64,000 nucleotides of DNA, taken from Xylanibacter rarus. Lineage in GTDB: Bacteria; Bacteroidota; Bacteroidia; Bacteroidales; Bacteroidaceae. A program made the position numbers and the translations under genes. A model generated the notes under the pieces. It saw nothing but the letters and a program-made list of their open reading frames with translations, was not told the DNA's origin and did not search any database. Of this stretch, positions 43,105 through 52,729 are shown piece after piece. Position 1 is the stretch's first letter. Every line of letters starts with the position of its first letter. The DNA lies in assembly GCF_001275135.1 (NCBI RefSeq), contig NZ_LFQU01000003.1, positions 110,623 to 174,622 on the forward strand. Direction: 5' to 3'.

Positions 43105-44922
43105 ATGGAAGCATTAAAACAGATATTGAAATCATATTTCGGATATGACAGTTTCAGGCTGATGCAGGAAGAGATAATAAAGAATGTGATACAAAAGAAT
43201 GATTCTTTAGTGCTTATGCCTACAGGCGGCGGAAAGTCGATATGCTTCCAATTGCCGGCGCTGATGCTCGAAGGTACGGCTGTGGTTATATCGCCTCTGA
43301 TATCACTGATGAAAGACCAGGTGGAGGCACTGCGTGCAAACGGAATAATGGCTGCAACACTGAACAGCGGTAACGATGAGGCAACAGACAGAGTGATACG
43401 CGAACAATGCAGACAGGGAAAGATAAAACTGCTGTATATTTCGCCTGAACGCTTTATGACAGAAATAGTATGGATAGGACAGATGATGAAGGTGTCGCTG
43501 TTCGCAATAGACGAAGCTCACTGCATATCACAATGGGGACACGACTTCAGGCCTGAATATGTGCATCTTGGCGTGTTGCATGAACGCTTTGCCGATGTAC
43601 CTATAATAGCATTGACTGCTACTGCCGACAAAACGACAAAGGCAGACATAATAGACAAACTGAACCTACGCGATCCACAAATATTTGTAAGTTCGTTCGA
43701 CCGCCCTAATCTTAGTCTTGATGTAAAGCGCGGATACTCGGCAAAGGAGAAGCTGAACACCATCTTGGACATAATAGACAGGCATCCTTATGAGAGTGGG
43801 ATAATATACTGTCTGTCGCGTAAGGAGACAGAGCGGCTTGCCGGGAAGCTGAAGCGTGAGGGCGTTGCAGCCGGAGCATATCATGCCGGACTGGAGATGG
43901 AAGAGCGCAGCAGAATACAAGAGGACTTTATAAAAGACAAGATAGACGTAGTGGTGGCAACGGTGGCTTTTGGCATGGGCATAGACAAGAGCAACGTGAG
44001 GTATGTGATACACTATAACCTGCCTAAGAGCATAGAGAGCTTTTATCAGGAAATAGGACGCGGAGGACGCGACGGACTGCCCACGGAGACGGTGCTGTTT
44101 TATAATATAGGTGACCTTGTAACCCTGCGCAGCTTTGCCGACGAGAGTGGACAGAGCGAGCTTAACAACGAGAAACTGAACAGAATGCAGGAGTATGCCG
44201 AAGCACAGGTGTGCCGAAGGCGCATAATGCTAAACTATTTTGGTGAGGTGAGCGAACACGACTGCGGCAACTGTGATGTATGCAACAATCCTCCGCAGCA
44301 TTTTGACGGCACGATGATAGTGAAGAAAGCACTGTCGGCAATAATGCGCACAAAAGAGCGTATAGGCTTTACTACGACGATAGATATTCTGCGCGGCACG
44401 ATGTCTGCCGACGTGGCGGCAAACAGATATGATCTGCTTAAGACTTTTGGAGTGGGGCACGACGTGCCGGCACGCGACTGGCGCGACTATCTGTTGCAGA
44501 TGCTGCAGATGGGCTTTATAGAGATAGCATATACCGAAGACAAGCATCTGAAGGTAACGATGCTGGGACGTGAGGCATTGTTTGGCGACAAAAAAGTGGA
44601 GCTTGCGATGATTAGGAGAGAGGACAGACGGAAGAATAAAATCAAGCAGGCGCAGCAGGAATTGCCCATGCTGTATAGTAATGGCGATAAGACGGAAGAC
44701 CCGGCCCTGTTCAGTGTGCTGCGTAAGCTGAGGCAGAATATTGCAGAAGAAAACAACTGGCCGGCGTATGTGGTTATGTCTGACAAGACACTGCACGCCC
44801 TTGCCAAAGAAAAACCCACAACGCTGAATGCCTTCAGCAACATATATGGCATAGGCGAATATAAACTGAATACCTACGGCAAGAGATTTGTGGATGTGAT
44901 AAAAGGATATGTCAATTCATGA
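43105..44922 (+). CDS. recQ: ATP-dependent DNA helicase RecQ
   Basis: A 605-residue 3'-5' helicase. Helicase motifs include MPTGGGKSICFQLPAL (I), AIDEAHCISQWGHDFRPEY (II and the RecQ loop), LTATADKTTKADI (III) and YQEIGRGGRDGLPTE (VI). The RecQ-Ct zinc site (CRRRIMLNYFGEVSEHDCGN, CDVC) and winged helix follow, and an HRDC domain ends the protein. Complete and typical of the short Bacteroidales RecQ. The codon use is GC-richer than the AT-rich patch just upstream. Confidence 0.96.
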   Translation: MEALKQILKSYFGYDSFRLMQEEIIKNVIQKNDSLVLMPTGGGKSICFQLPALMLEGTAVVISPLISLMKDQVEALRANGIMAATLNSGNDEATDRVIREQCRQGKIKLLYISPERFMTEIVWIGQMMKVSLFAIDEAHCISQWGHDFRPEYVHLGVLHERFADVPIIALTATADKTTKADIIDKLNLRDPQIFVSSFDRPNLSLDVKRGYSAKEKLNTILDIIDRHPYESGIIYCLSRKETERLAGKLKREGVAAGAYHAGLEMEERSRIQEDFIKDKIDVVVATVAFGMGIDKSNVRYVIHYNLPKSIESFYQEIGRGGRDGLPTETVLFYNIGDLVTLRSFADESGQSELNNEKLNRMQEYAEAQVCRRRIMLNYFGEVSEHDCGNCDVCNNPPQHFDGTMIVKKALSAIMRTKERIGFTTTIDILRGTMSADVAANRYDLLKTFGVGHDVPARDWRDYLLQMLQMGFIEIAYTEDKHLKVTMLGREALFGDKKVELAMIRREDRRKNKIKQAQQELPMLYSNGDKTEDPALFSVLRKLRQNIAEENNWPAYVVMSDKTLHALAKEKPTTLNAFSNIYGIGEYKLNTYGKRFVDVIKGYVNS

Positions 44923-44951
44923 CAATGGTGGTGTCGGGAATGATGACTGCA

Positions 44952-44994
44952 TATGTTATTGTCTACGTATCGTATTTGCGTAGACAATAACATA
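44952..44994. repeat. 16-bp perfect inverted repeat between converging genes
   Basis: TATGTTATTGTCTACG (44952-44967) and CGTAGACAATAACATA (44979-44994) are exact inverse complements around an 11-nt loop. No T tract follows on either strand, so it is not a classic terminator, although the position between recQ and the redoxin gene suggests RNA 3'-end formation. Confidence 0.8.
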
Positions 44995-45014
44995 AAATGG
45001 GAACAAAGAGCGTT

Positions 45015-45314
45015 CTAACATCCGCTTCCGTCAATGCTGCATGATTGTCCTTCTTCCTTTACAGGCGGCTGTAAGCCGGCTGTATCCGCACGGAATGTAA
45101 CGGTGCCGTCTTCAAGAACAAAACATGGAATACCTACAGAGCCTACACGCTTCATGACATCGAAGGCTGGATTTTTGTCGCGCAGCCTTAGAAACTCTTT
45201 AAGATTTCTTACATGTTCGCCGATGTCGACGACTTCATATTTGTCGTTCCCCTTAACTTGCTCTTTAACGTCGGTGCAGTCAGGGCATGTGTTCATTACA
45301 TAAATTTTAATCAT
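45015..45314 (-). CDS. Glutaredoxin-like thiol protein (CPDC)
   Basis: A 99-residue thioredoxin-fold protein from the ATG at 45314 (MIKIYVMNTCPDCTDVKEQV). The CPDC motif follows the first strand as in glutaredoxins; the cis-Pro is in VGIPCFVLEDG, with an extra Cys next to it. The C-terminus holds two further Cys (SCSIDGSGC). It probably reduces or carries disulfides in the cytoplasm; the partner is unknown. The upstream TAACTTTGT box (minus strand, 45376-45368) adjoins an imperfect dyad. Confidence 0.75.
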   Translation of the reverse strand: MIKIYVMNTCPDCTDVKEQVKGNDKYEVVDIGEHVRNLKEFLRLRDKNPAFDVMKRVGSVGIPCFVLEDGTVTFRADTAGLQPPVKEEGQSCSIDGSGC

Positions 45315-45722
45315 AATGCAAATGTTTTTAGTTTGACGAATAAATGTCATGGCATATAATGCCAATGACAAAGTTAAGGAAATTTACTTATATCAGTATG
45401 TGCTGCGGCGATAAATGTTGTGTAAAATATGAAATATATGTCAGAAACAGCCGGCAACGATTATAGAATGTGAGGCTTGGCTGCAAATAGTATAAATGCA
45501 TGTCGGCTGTAAGGCAATGAGCGTAAAAGCTGTAGCAGCAGTGTAAACTTATATGATATTGTGGCTTTGTGATGATGTATTTGGCTTTAATTTTGTACTT
45601 TTGTAAAGTATAGAATATTTGCCGCTTAATGAATAGTGCCGGTTTGTGTGGTTTTCGTATAGAGAATCATTGGGCATTCATTTGTTTGTGGCATGTATAG
45701 TTTGAATTTTTCAATGACGAAT
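45315..45722. other. Divergent promoter region
   Basis: No gene seen. On the minus side TAACTTTGT (45368-45376) lies next to GTCATGGCAT/ATGCCAATGAC (45346-45369), an imperfect dyad covering the likely transcription start. On the plus side TACTTTTGT (45596-45604) fits a -7 box for the hydrolase gene, with a leader of about 110 nt. Confidence 0.5.
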
Positions 45723-46319
45723 ATGGATAAAAAGATATTATTCCTTCACGGATTTTTTGCCAGTGGCCAATGTGTGCCGGCACTTAGTCTTAGAGAGGCT
45801 CTAAAGGGAAAGGCTGAGGTGATAACGCCCGACCTGCCGATACATCCAGATGAGGCCATGGCGATGATTAAAGACATCTGCGACAGTGAGAAACCTGACG
45901 TGCTTGTAGGCAACAGTTGCGGGTCGTTTTATGCACAGATGGCTGCCAACATAGAAGGCATACCGGCACTGCTGGGCAATCCGTATTTTATGATGACGGA
46001 GTTTCTGAAAACCAGAATAGGTGAGCATGAATATAAGTCGCCGCGCCAAAACGGCAGGCAACGTCTGGTAATTGACGAGAAACTTATTTGTGAATTTTCC
46101 GAGATGGAAGCTGTTCAGTTTGAGTGCTGCAAGGATGAAAACAAGGAACGGATATGGGGACTGTTCGGCGAGAATGACACTCTGGCGCATTTCGAACCGT
46201 TGTTTATGGAGCATTATAAACATGCTTATCATTTCCCGGGAGGACATACACCTACGGCAGATGAGGTGAAGGAATGGTATGTGCCGCTGGCTGAAAAAAT
46301 GCTGGTACAAAATTTATAG
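45723..46319 (+). CDS. YqiA/YcfP-like alpha/beta hydrolase
   Basis: A 198-residue esterase-like protein from ATG 45723 (MDKKILFLHGFFASGQCVPA); ATG 45714 is also possible. The oxyanion region is FLHGFFASG, the nucleophile Ser lies in VGNSCGSFYAQ, the Asp is probably in FGENDTLAHF and the His in FPGGHTPTADE, so the triad is complete. The YqiA family cleaves short acyl esters in vitro; the natural substrate is unknown. Followed by a GNAT and a nitroreductase gene. Confidence 0.8.
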   Translation: MDKKILFLHGFFASGQCVPALSLREALKGKAEVITPDLPIHPDEAMAMIKDICDSEKPDVLVGNSCGSFYAQMAANIEGIPALLGNPYFMMTEFLKTRIGEHEYKSPRQNGRQRLVIDEKLICEFSEMEAVQFECCKDENKERIWGLFGENDTLAHFEPLFMEHYKHAYHFPGGHTPTADEVKEWYVPLAEKMLVQNL

Positions 46320-46383
46320 CTGTAAATGCTAACGGCAGGAAGCAAAGTGTTTCTTATCTTGACAAATGTTAATAATTGATATT

Positions 46384-46920
46384 ATGAGGACAGAAAAGAT
46401 AACCGCAGAGAATGTAGACAATGTTCAACTGAAAAGTCTGTATGAGAGTGCGTTTCCGAAGGAAGAGCGTATACCATATGATGAGCTAAAAGGGCTGTTG
46501 GGAGTTATGCCCATAGACTTTATGGCATATTATGACGAAGACGTGTTTGTTGGCTTGACGATGGTTCTTAACCGCAAAGACTTTAACTGGGGCTGGTATT
46601 TCGCCGTAAGGGAAGAGCTGCGCGGCAGGGGATACGGACAGCATATTCTAACTGCATTGAAGGCAAAATATGCAGACAGACGACTGGTTATAGATATAGA
46701 ATCGCCATGGCAGACAGACTGCAACAACAAGGAGCAGCGTTGCAGAAGATATGAGTTTTATAAGCGTAACGGATTCCGCGACACCCAGACGGCAAAGAGT
46801 TTTGAAGGTATTGACTACACAATATTGTTGCTGGGGGAAGGAACGTTTACGCAAAATGACTACGACAGCATAATAGATGATTTAAGAAAGTTTTGGAAGA
46901 ATCTGCCAAAGGAGGACTGA
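46384..46920 (+). CDS. GNAT family N-acetyltransferase
   Basis: A 178-residue acetyltransferase from the ATG at 46384 (MRTEKITAENVDNVQLKSLY). The acetyl-CoA-binding loop is VREELRGRGYGQHILTALK, and RRYEFYKRNGFRDTQ is the usual C-terminal strand-helix. The substrate is not evident. Its stop overlaps the start of the nitroreductase gene (ATGA), so the two are coupled. Confidence 0.85.
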   Translation: MRTEKITAENVDNVQLKSLYESAFPKEERIPYDELKGLLGVMPIDFMAYYDEDVFVGLTMVLNRKDFNWGWYFAVREELRGRGYGQHILTALKAKYADRRLVIDIESPWQTDCNNKEQRCRRYEFYKRNGFRDTQTAKSFEGIDYTILLLGEGTFTQNDYDSIIDDLRKFWKNLPKED

Positions 46921-47615
46921 TGATGACAATAGACGACGCGATAAAGCAAAGGCATAGCGTGAGGGCTTATAAGAACATGCCTCTGACAGACAACGATGTG
47001 AAACTGCTTGAGGGTAAGATAGAAGAACTTAATGCTATGGGGCATCTGCATATGCAGCTGATACAGAATGAGCATAAGGCTTTTCAGGGTATGCTGGCAA
47101 AGTATGGCAAGTTCAGAAACGTTAACAACTATATCGTTATGGCAGGAAAGAAGGCAGATGACCTTGATGAGCGTATCGGCTATTATGGTGAACAACTGGT
47201 GCTGGCGGCGCAGATGGCCGGGATGAATACCTGTTGGGTAGGATTGAGCTATAAGAAAGTGCCAGGAACGTATGTGCTTGATGATAATGAAGCAATAAAA
47301 GCCTATATTTCGATAGGCTACGGCGAGACAAACGGCGTGTCGCACAAAATAAAGCGCATGGAGCAGGTGAGCAATGCTGACGGGGCAACTCCTGAATGGT
47401 TTAAGAGTGGAGTTGAGGCCGCCTTGCTCGCTCCTACAGCAGTGAATCAGCAGAAGTTTTATTTTGAGTATGTTAGTGCCGACGGAATAAATCCTGCAAA
47501 GGTACGTGCAAGGCGTCAGTTCTCATTGGTAGGTTATACTAAAATGGATTTAGGTATAGCCAAACTGCATTTCGAAATAGGAGCAGGCCTGGAGAACTTT
47601 GTGTGGACAGAATAA
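46920..47615 (+). CDS. Nitroreductase family protein (TM1586 type)
   Basis: A 231-residue FMN-dependent oxidoreductase. It starts at 46920 or 46923 (MTIDDAIKQRHSVRAYKN), with the FMN-phosphate Arg residues in RHSVRAY. LVLAAQMAGMNTCWVG and AALLAPTAVNQQKFYFEYV show a fused two-half form rather than a homodimer-only nitroreductase. Unknown substrate. Overlaps the GNAT gene. Confidence 0.85.
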   Translation: MMTIDDAIKQRHSVRAYKNMPLTDNDVKLLEGKIEELNAMGHLHMQLIQNEHKAFQGMLAKYGKFRNVNNYIVMAGKKADDLDERIGYYGEQLVLAAQMAGMNTCWVGLSYKKVPGTYVLDDNEAIKAYISIGYGETNGVSHKIKRMEQVSNADGATPEWFKSGVEAALLAPTAVNQQKFYFEYVSADGINPAKVRARRQFSLVGYTKMDLGIAKLHFEIGAGLENFVWTE

Positions 47616-47729
47616 GTATAGATATTAAATGCTTATAACACAGATGGACCGACGGCTAGTGGAGGTAGCTCAATTGTCTGTGGACTTATTATCAAATTTT
47701 AGAGCTAAGACCTTATAACATTATAATAA

Positions 47730-47774
47730 AATAAGTCCAAACCGATTATTGACTTTTGTCGGTTTGGACTTATT
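47730..47774. terminator. Bidirectional terminator, 16-bp perfect stem
   Basis: AATAAGTCCAAACCGA (47730-47745) pairs exactly with TCGGTTTGGACTTATT (47759-47774). It lies between the converging nitroreductase and trxA genes, with T-rich DNA on both sides. Confidence 0.92.
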
Positions 47775-47814
47775 CTTATCAGTTGTGCCAACTACAGCAT
47801 TGTATCTGCGATGT

Positions 47815-48117
47815 TTATTGATTCAAGAACGGATCGAGAAGAGCCATCAGATCTGATTTAGACATTGCGCCGCTTTGTCTGTAAAGAATTTCTCCATTTC
47901 TGAAGAGCATAAGAGTGGGGACAGATTGTATGCCATAGCGTCCGGCTGTATCATTGTGTTTGTCAACGTCAACCTTAATGATACGTATCTTGTCGCCGAG
48001 AGTTGCCTTAACTTGTTCTAATACAGGGTGCATCATTTTGCATGGACCACACCATGTGGCAAAGAAGTCTACTAGGACGAGACCATTGCCGGATATTACG
48101 TCGTTAAAAGTTTCCAT
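47815..48117 (-). CDS. trxA: Thioredoxin
   Basis: A 100-residue cytoplasmic disulfide reductase. The active site is FFATWCGPCKMMHPVLEQ, the cis-Pro is in YGIQSVPTLMLFRNGE, and the length is standard. No signal peptide. Confidence 0.95.
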   Translation of the reverse strand: METFNDVISGNGLVLVDFFATWCGPCKMMHPVLEQVKATLGDKIRIIKVDVDKHNDTAGRYGIQSVPTLMLFRNGEILYRQSGAMSKSDLMALLDPFLNQ

Positions 48118-48230
48118 CGCTTTTCGTGATTAAATTAATAACTTATTTGTAATTCTAACAAGCAAAGTGTGTGCCAAAATATTAGGCTAAGTATGCTGTT
48201 AAGGTGTATAAAAATTCCGTTAAAGAAAAA

Positions 48231-48262
48231 GATGCCGTCCCATATTGAAATGACACGGCATC
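48231..48262 (-). terminator. Terminator of the large adhesin-like gene
   Basis: GATGCCGT (48231-48238) pairs with ACGGCATC (48255-48262). On the minus strand the stem is followed by TTTTTCTTT. Confidence 0.8.
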
Positions 48263-48298
48263 TATAAATATGAATTTTATTCTTTTTAGGAATAAACG

Positions 48299-51200
48299 CT
48301 ATTTAGTAATTTTAGCTGTCATTATCTTGCCGTCAGCCTTTTGCGCTTTAACAATATATATGCCGTTTGGTAATGATGACAGACTGTTTGTTGCTGCACC
48401 GTAGAGATTCATAACAGCAGCTCCAGATGTATTGTAAACCACTCCGTTAGTGTATTCGCCATCGATATGTAACTCATCTCCATTAGTGTAGATTGCAAGT
48501 ACGTTGTCTGCAATCGTTTTAATTCCTGTAGTAAGAATATCGAATGAAATTGTAAGCTGTGCAGAATTTCCTGTATCGAACTTTTGTACAATGCTTGCTG
48601 TATGAGTGCCATTTGACAAATCGCGGAAAGTGTATTCTGTATCGTTTGTATCTGCAACCTTTTCTCCATCTAGATAAACCTCATATCCTAATACGTTTAC
48701 TGGCATATAGTTGTTACCTTTTACTTGATTATCAACGCCAATAAATATATCATCGACTAGCAAGAGGAAGTTCATCATTGAAGAACTGTTAAGTACTACG
48801 TATTTAGCATTTTTTGGAATGTCATACTCATAATATGTATATTCAAGTGGAACATATTGTAGTTCAGAGTCGAGCCATGTAATGTTGTTAAGATCTGTCG
48901 TTGTTGTAGAATATCCAACTCTTATGCGTTCGCGATAACCTTCATACTCATCGTATGTGCGTGCCCAGAACGAGAACTTAAAGTCGCGATAAGGATGCAA
49001 TTCTGGAGAGAATAAATAGTCGTCACTTTCAACAACCGTAACTCCGTCTTCAGTACGTGACGCAAAGAAACCGAGAGCACGTTCACCTGAATGTGATGTT
49101 TCATATACTTCACCTGTATCCTTATTTACGAGTGGTGGGGTAGTAGTGGCCGGATTAAATATTATTGCGGCCATTGGTTCACCCATATGAGGGAATGTGG
49201 TATTACCGAATCCCCATGTATTAAGACCGTCATTGTCTTTATATGTCCAGCCTGTATTTCCTGCAGGATTTACTTCAAAGTCTGTATAGTCGTCGCTTTC
49301 AAATCCGTCTTCTATATTTTGCTGCATATTCCATACCAGCGTAGCCGAATCATCATTTATGAGTACGTCCAAGTTAGCCGGCTGGTCAAGACTCTGCGTC
49401 AGCGTATAGTTATAGCTGAAATCGGTATCGTCGCCAGTAATCTGCAACTTTTCATTCTCAATTGTATTAAAACCTTTCTGGCTTATAGTAACAGAATAAT
49501 AGCCCTTCTCTACATTATTGAATTTGGCAGATCCTTCATTTACAATTGCTGTGTAGCTATTGCTTTCGTTGAATATCCTTACTGTCGTTCCTTCTGCATG
49601 TTCTTGTTTTGAGTTAGCATTAACATTGAATGTAACATTTGCTTTCATGTTATATTCTATTGTGTCAGAATATGTTTCAACAGATTGCATATCTTTACCA
49701 TAAACAGCTTTTACAGCATAAAAATATTTTCCGCTTGGTATATTACTGTCTTTGAATGTCATTTCATTGGTTTCGTTAGCAACCGGTTTCCATAACTCTG
49801 GCTGATTCTTTGCCTCTACGGGCAGACGGTAAACATTGTATGTAACATGAGGCATTGTTGCGTCTTCAGGTTCAACATTTTCGCATACTGCACGCAATAA
49901 TAGGTGGCGTGAAGGCTCACTTGTGTCGTCAATGTAATTATAAGAACTTGCGATGTCGTAAGTTGTAGTATAGACCTGTGTCATTGGATGGTCTACTGTT
50001 CCGTCATCAGTACCTTTATCTGTTGCAACGTTATTCTTTCCGGCAATAGCAAAAAGGAATCCCTTTTCAGCATATAAAGATTCCGGAAGACGGAATGTAT
50101 TCCATTGTCCGTTCTTGGTTATTACATTTACCTGATACAATACTTCGCCAGTAGGTTGCCCTCCCCAGTCAAGGTCAATTAGCATGAGTGTTATATTATC
50201 TTCACATCCTTCACCGCCTGTAGTCCACCATTTAAGTTCACGTAATGTTGTTTCTCCAGGGAATATTGTTCCTATGATTTGAGAGCCAGAGAAGTTCGTT
50301 CCGTATCCATAGCTGCTTACTGGTGTACCATCATCGTATTTTTTCTCTGATAAAGTGCGTGGCTTGTCCCAATTAACAGCAACTGTTCCATCGTTATTGT
50401 CGGCTGCAGTAACACAATAAGGAGGCAGAACGTCAACGGTTAGCGAGAAGTTTTCGTCAGATTTATTTTCGTCAAGATTAATACTGCGACTTTGTGATTT
50501 ATAGTTGTTCTTTATTACAGACAGTTCATAGTTCTCAGCCTCGTCTGCTTCAATAGCATATTTACCTTCTGCATCTGTCTCGCCGATAACATTTTCATAA
50601 CCGGTAAGCGATACTTTAGCTCCTTTTATTGGTTTTCCGGATTCATCAGTAACATTTCCTGTTACAGTGTGTGATTCAAGTAATTCGAGCATAAAGTTGA
50701 CAGTAACATTGTCTCCTGCTTTTAGTGAAACATGCTCAGTAGCAGTCTTATAACCTTGATAAGATGCATATACATCATAGTCGCCTGCCGGAATTTCATC
50801 AATTGTGTAGTTTCCATATAAATCAGTTTTTGTTGTTGTCTCACCTACTTGTACTGTAGCACCAGAAAGGCCCATCATGAAATTTTCAACTTTACCTGAT
50901 ATTGCGGCAGAATCGTTTTCCTTCCATACAAAATCATTAATGTGTACACCCTGTGTGCTGTATCCACCCGAATAACGTATATAGATGCTATAATTACCAG
51001 ATGTTTCAACAGCTGGTATGTCAAATACCTTATTTATTACATCACCATAATATCCACCCTCCGAACCTTTTATTTCAATAGTTCCCAGTGATGTGGCTTC
51101 TGATACAGAAGTACCGGCCGGAGCAATATAAACTTCCAGATTTTCAGTGCAGTAGTATGTACAATAAACACCAAACTGTATACGGGTTGGTACTCCTGCT

Positions 51201-52729
51201 GGAATATTTACAGGTGGAGATATGAGCCAGTCGTCATTTGTACTTGCTTTGTATATTTCAGCGCCTATGTTGCCTTTGCCCCATTTTGTGCCTAACATCC
51301 ATGTACTTCCATCGTTATTAGCATCATAAATGGTCCAAGTATTAAACTCATTATCGTTATAGAAACCAGTTTCTAGTGGTAACGATTGTATATTTCCTGC
51401 TGCTACAGTATTAGAAGTTGTGCTTCCTCCTTCTCCTGAATCATTAATAGCTGTTACAGTGTAAGAATAGCCTGCATAGGCTCCGTCAATAATATCTGTG
51501 GCATTAGTTTCGGTTGTATTTTTTGTCAAAACTTTTCCATCGTTTCTTATTACGTTATAAGTTAAATTTGCAGTTGAGAAGAATCCTCCGTTTAATCCTT
51601 TATCTGGAGCTTTCCATGTAATTTTTATAGTATTCTTATCTGTTGCTGTGGCAACAACATCAGTCGGAGCAGCAGGTACGTCTTTGCCGACATATTGTGA
51701 TGCAATAGCAAACATTCCTTCGCCGCCAACAGGGCAACTTAATGTTACTTTGTATGTATGCATACCTGCTGTTGCTGTATCATCAATATAAGTTGCTGGC
51801 TGGCCGGGAGCAACATCTTCTGTTATACCTATAACTTCACCATCACGGTATATGGTCGCTTGAGTTAATCCGATTAAAGCTTGACGATTAAATGTTGTAG
51901 ACGGGCATATCCACGTGAGAGTACATTTATTTGAGCCGCCAGATGCAGGTGTGACTGTTAGTGATTTAGGTGCGGATGGACTTGATGGAGTCGCTTTTGT
52001 ATATCCTGTGTATAGTCCGACATAAGTATTAGGCTGTTCACCTACAGAAGTAAATGTCTTGCTGTTTGGATCAATCTCATACATTGTACATCCTCCGTAT
52101 GATGTGTTGCTTATGAAATATAGCTTGCCTGTTTCAACATCGCAATCGAGTGAGCGCATTACATTACTTGAGGCGTATTGATCTGTATTTACAATACTAG
52201 TTAAGGCTCCTGTTTGTGTGTTGACTTTATATATTTCTCCCCACATATCGGCTACATATACTTCACCATTAAGTCCTGCAGCTACGGCAAACATGCTATA
52301 GTCGAAATTGCATAGTGTTGTATATTCACCTGTTGTAAGGTTAAGTCTTACCAAAGCAGAACCAGGGTAAATATATTTAATAAAGAGAAGTGACTGCGTA
52401 CTGTAGTCATAAGTCATATCAAAGAATTCATCATTAATATCCATGACTTTTTCCTTTTTACCTGTAGAAAGGTCATAAGCGAAAAGTTCTTTGTAGTCAG
52501 AACTTAAAACATAATAACTTCCTTCTACAAATGTACCTGTTCTAACACTTTCAGTTTGAGAATAAAGCATTGTTGGAGTGAAAGTGTTCATTTGGAAGCT
52601 GACAATGCCATTTTCGCCTGATGTTCTGTAGGCATAGGATGGTCCTCTTGTACTTCCTTCTGTGATTTGTGCATAGTTCAACATGTTTATTGAACAAAAT
52701 GCGATAAAAAGTAATAGTTTTTTTAACAT
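48299..52729 (-). CDS. Large secreted adhesin-like protein with type IX-like sorting tail
   Basis: 1476 residues. Signal peptide (MLKKLLLFIAFCSINMLNYA), then a beta-propeller-like stretch (about 40-245). Fibronectin type III-like domains follow (SLTVTPASGGSNKCTLTWIC; DVVATATDKNTIKITWKAPD). A cleaved-adhesin/MAM-like domain covers about 450-610 (NEFNTWTIYDANNDGSTWML), then carboxypeptidase regulatory-like domains (GKVENFMMGLSGATVQVGET; TGNVTDESGKPIKGAKVSLT). More FnIII-like units and a second cleaved-adhesin domain near 1130-1340 (FKFSFWARTYDEYEGYRERI, LLLVDDIFIG) follow. The C-terminus (VVYNTSGAAVMNLYG ... LPNGIYIVKAQKADGKIMTA) is a sorting domain. Relatives include gingipain-linked haemagglutinins, but there is no protease domain, so a binding role is likely. 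Confidence 0.85.
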   Translation of the reverse strand: MLKKLLLFIAFCSINMLNYAQITEGSTRGPSYAYRTSGENGIVSFQMNTFTPTMLYSQTESVRTGTFVEGSYYVLSSDYKELFAYDLSTGKKEKVMDINDEFFDMTYDYSTQSLLFIKYIYPGSALVRLNLTTGEYTTLCNFDYSMFAVAAGLNGEVYVADMWGEIYKVNTQTGALTSIVNTDQYASSNVMRSLDCDVETGKLYFISNTSYGGCTMYEIDPNSKTFTSVGEQPNTYVGLYTGYTKATPSSPSAPKSLTVTPASGGSNKCTLTWICPSTTFNRQALIGLTQATIYRDGEVIGITEDVAPGQPATYIDDTATAGMHTYKVTLSCPVGGEGMFAIASQYVGKDVPAAPTDVVATATDKNTIKITWKAPDKGLNGGFFSTANLTYNVIRNDGKVLTKNTTETNATDIIDGAYAGYSYTVTAINDSGEGGSTTSNTVAAGNIQSLPLETGFYNDNEFNTWTIYDANNDGSTWMLGTKWGKGNIGAEIYKASTNDDWLISPPVNIPAGVPTRIQFGVYCTYYCTENLEVYIAPAGTSVSEATSLGTIEIKGSEGGYYGDVINKVFDIPAVETSGNYSIYIRYSGGYSTQGVHINDFVWKENDSAAISGKVENFMMGLSGATVQVGETTTKTDLYGNYTIDEIPAGDYDVYASYQGYKTATEHVSLKAGDNVTVNFMLELLESHTVTGNVTDESGKPIKGAKVSLTGYENVIGETDAEGKYAIEADEAENYELSVIKNNYKSQSRSINLDENKSDENFSLTVDVLPPYCVTAADNNDGTVAVNWDKPRTLSEKKYDDGTPVSSYGYGTNFSGSQIIGTIFPGETTLRELKWWTTGGEGCEDNITLMLIDLDWGGQPTGEVLYQVNVITKNGQWNTFRLPESLYAEKGFLFAIAGKNNVATDKGTDDGTVDHPMTQVYTTTYDIASSYNYIDDTSEPSRHLLLRAVCENVEPEDATMPHVTYNVYRLPVEAKNQPELWKPVANETNEMTFKDSNIPSGKYFYAVKAVYGKDMQSVETYSDTIEYNMKANVTFNVNANSKQEHAEGTTVRIFNESNSYTAIVNEGSAKFNNVEKGYYSVTISQKGFNTIENEKLQITGDDTDFSYNYTLTQSLDQPANLDVLINDDSATLVWNMQQNIEDGFESDDYTDFEVNPAGNTGWTYKDNDGLNTWGFGNTTFPHMGEPMAAIIFNPATTTPPLVNKDTGEVYETSHSGERALGFFASRTEDGVTVVESDDYLFSPELHPYRDFKFSFWARTYDEYEGYRERIRVGYSTTTTDLNNITWLDSELQYVPLEYTYYEYDIPKNAKYVVLNSSSMMNFLLLVDDIFIGVDNQVKGNNYMPVNVLGYEVYLDGEKVADTNDTEYTFRDLSNGTHTASIVQKFDTGNSAQLTISFDILTTGIKTIADNVLAIYTNGDELHIDGEYTNGVVYNTSGAAVMNLYGAATNSLSSLPNGIYIVKAQKADGKIMTAKITK

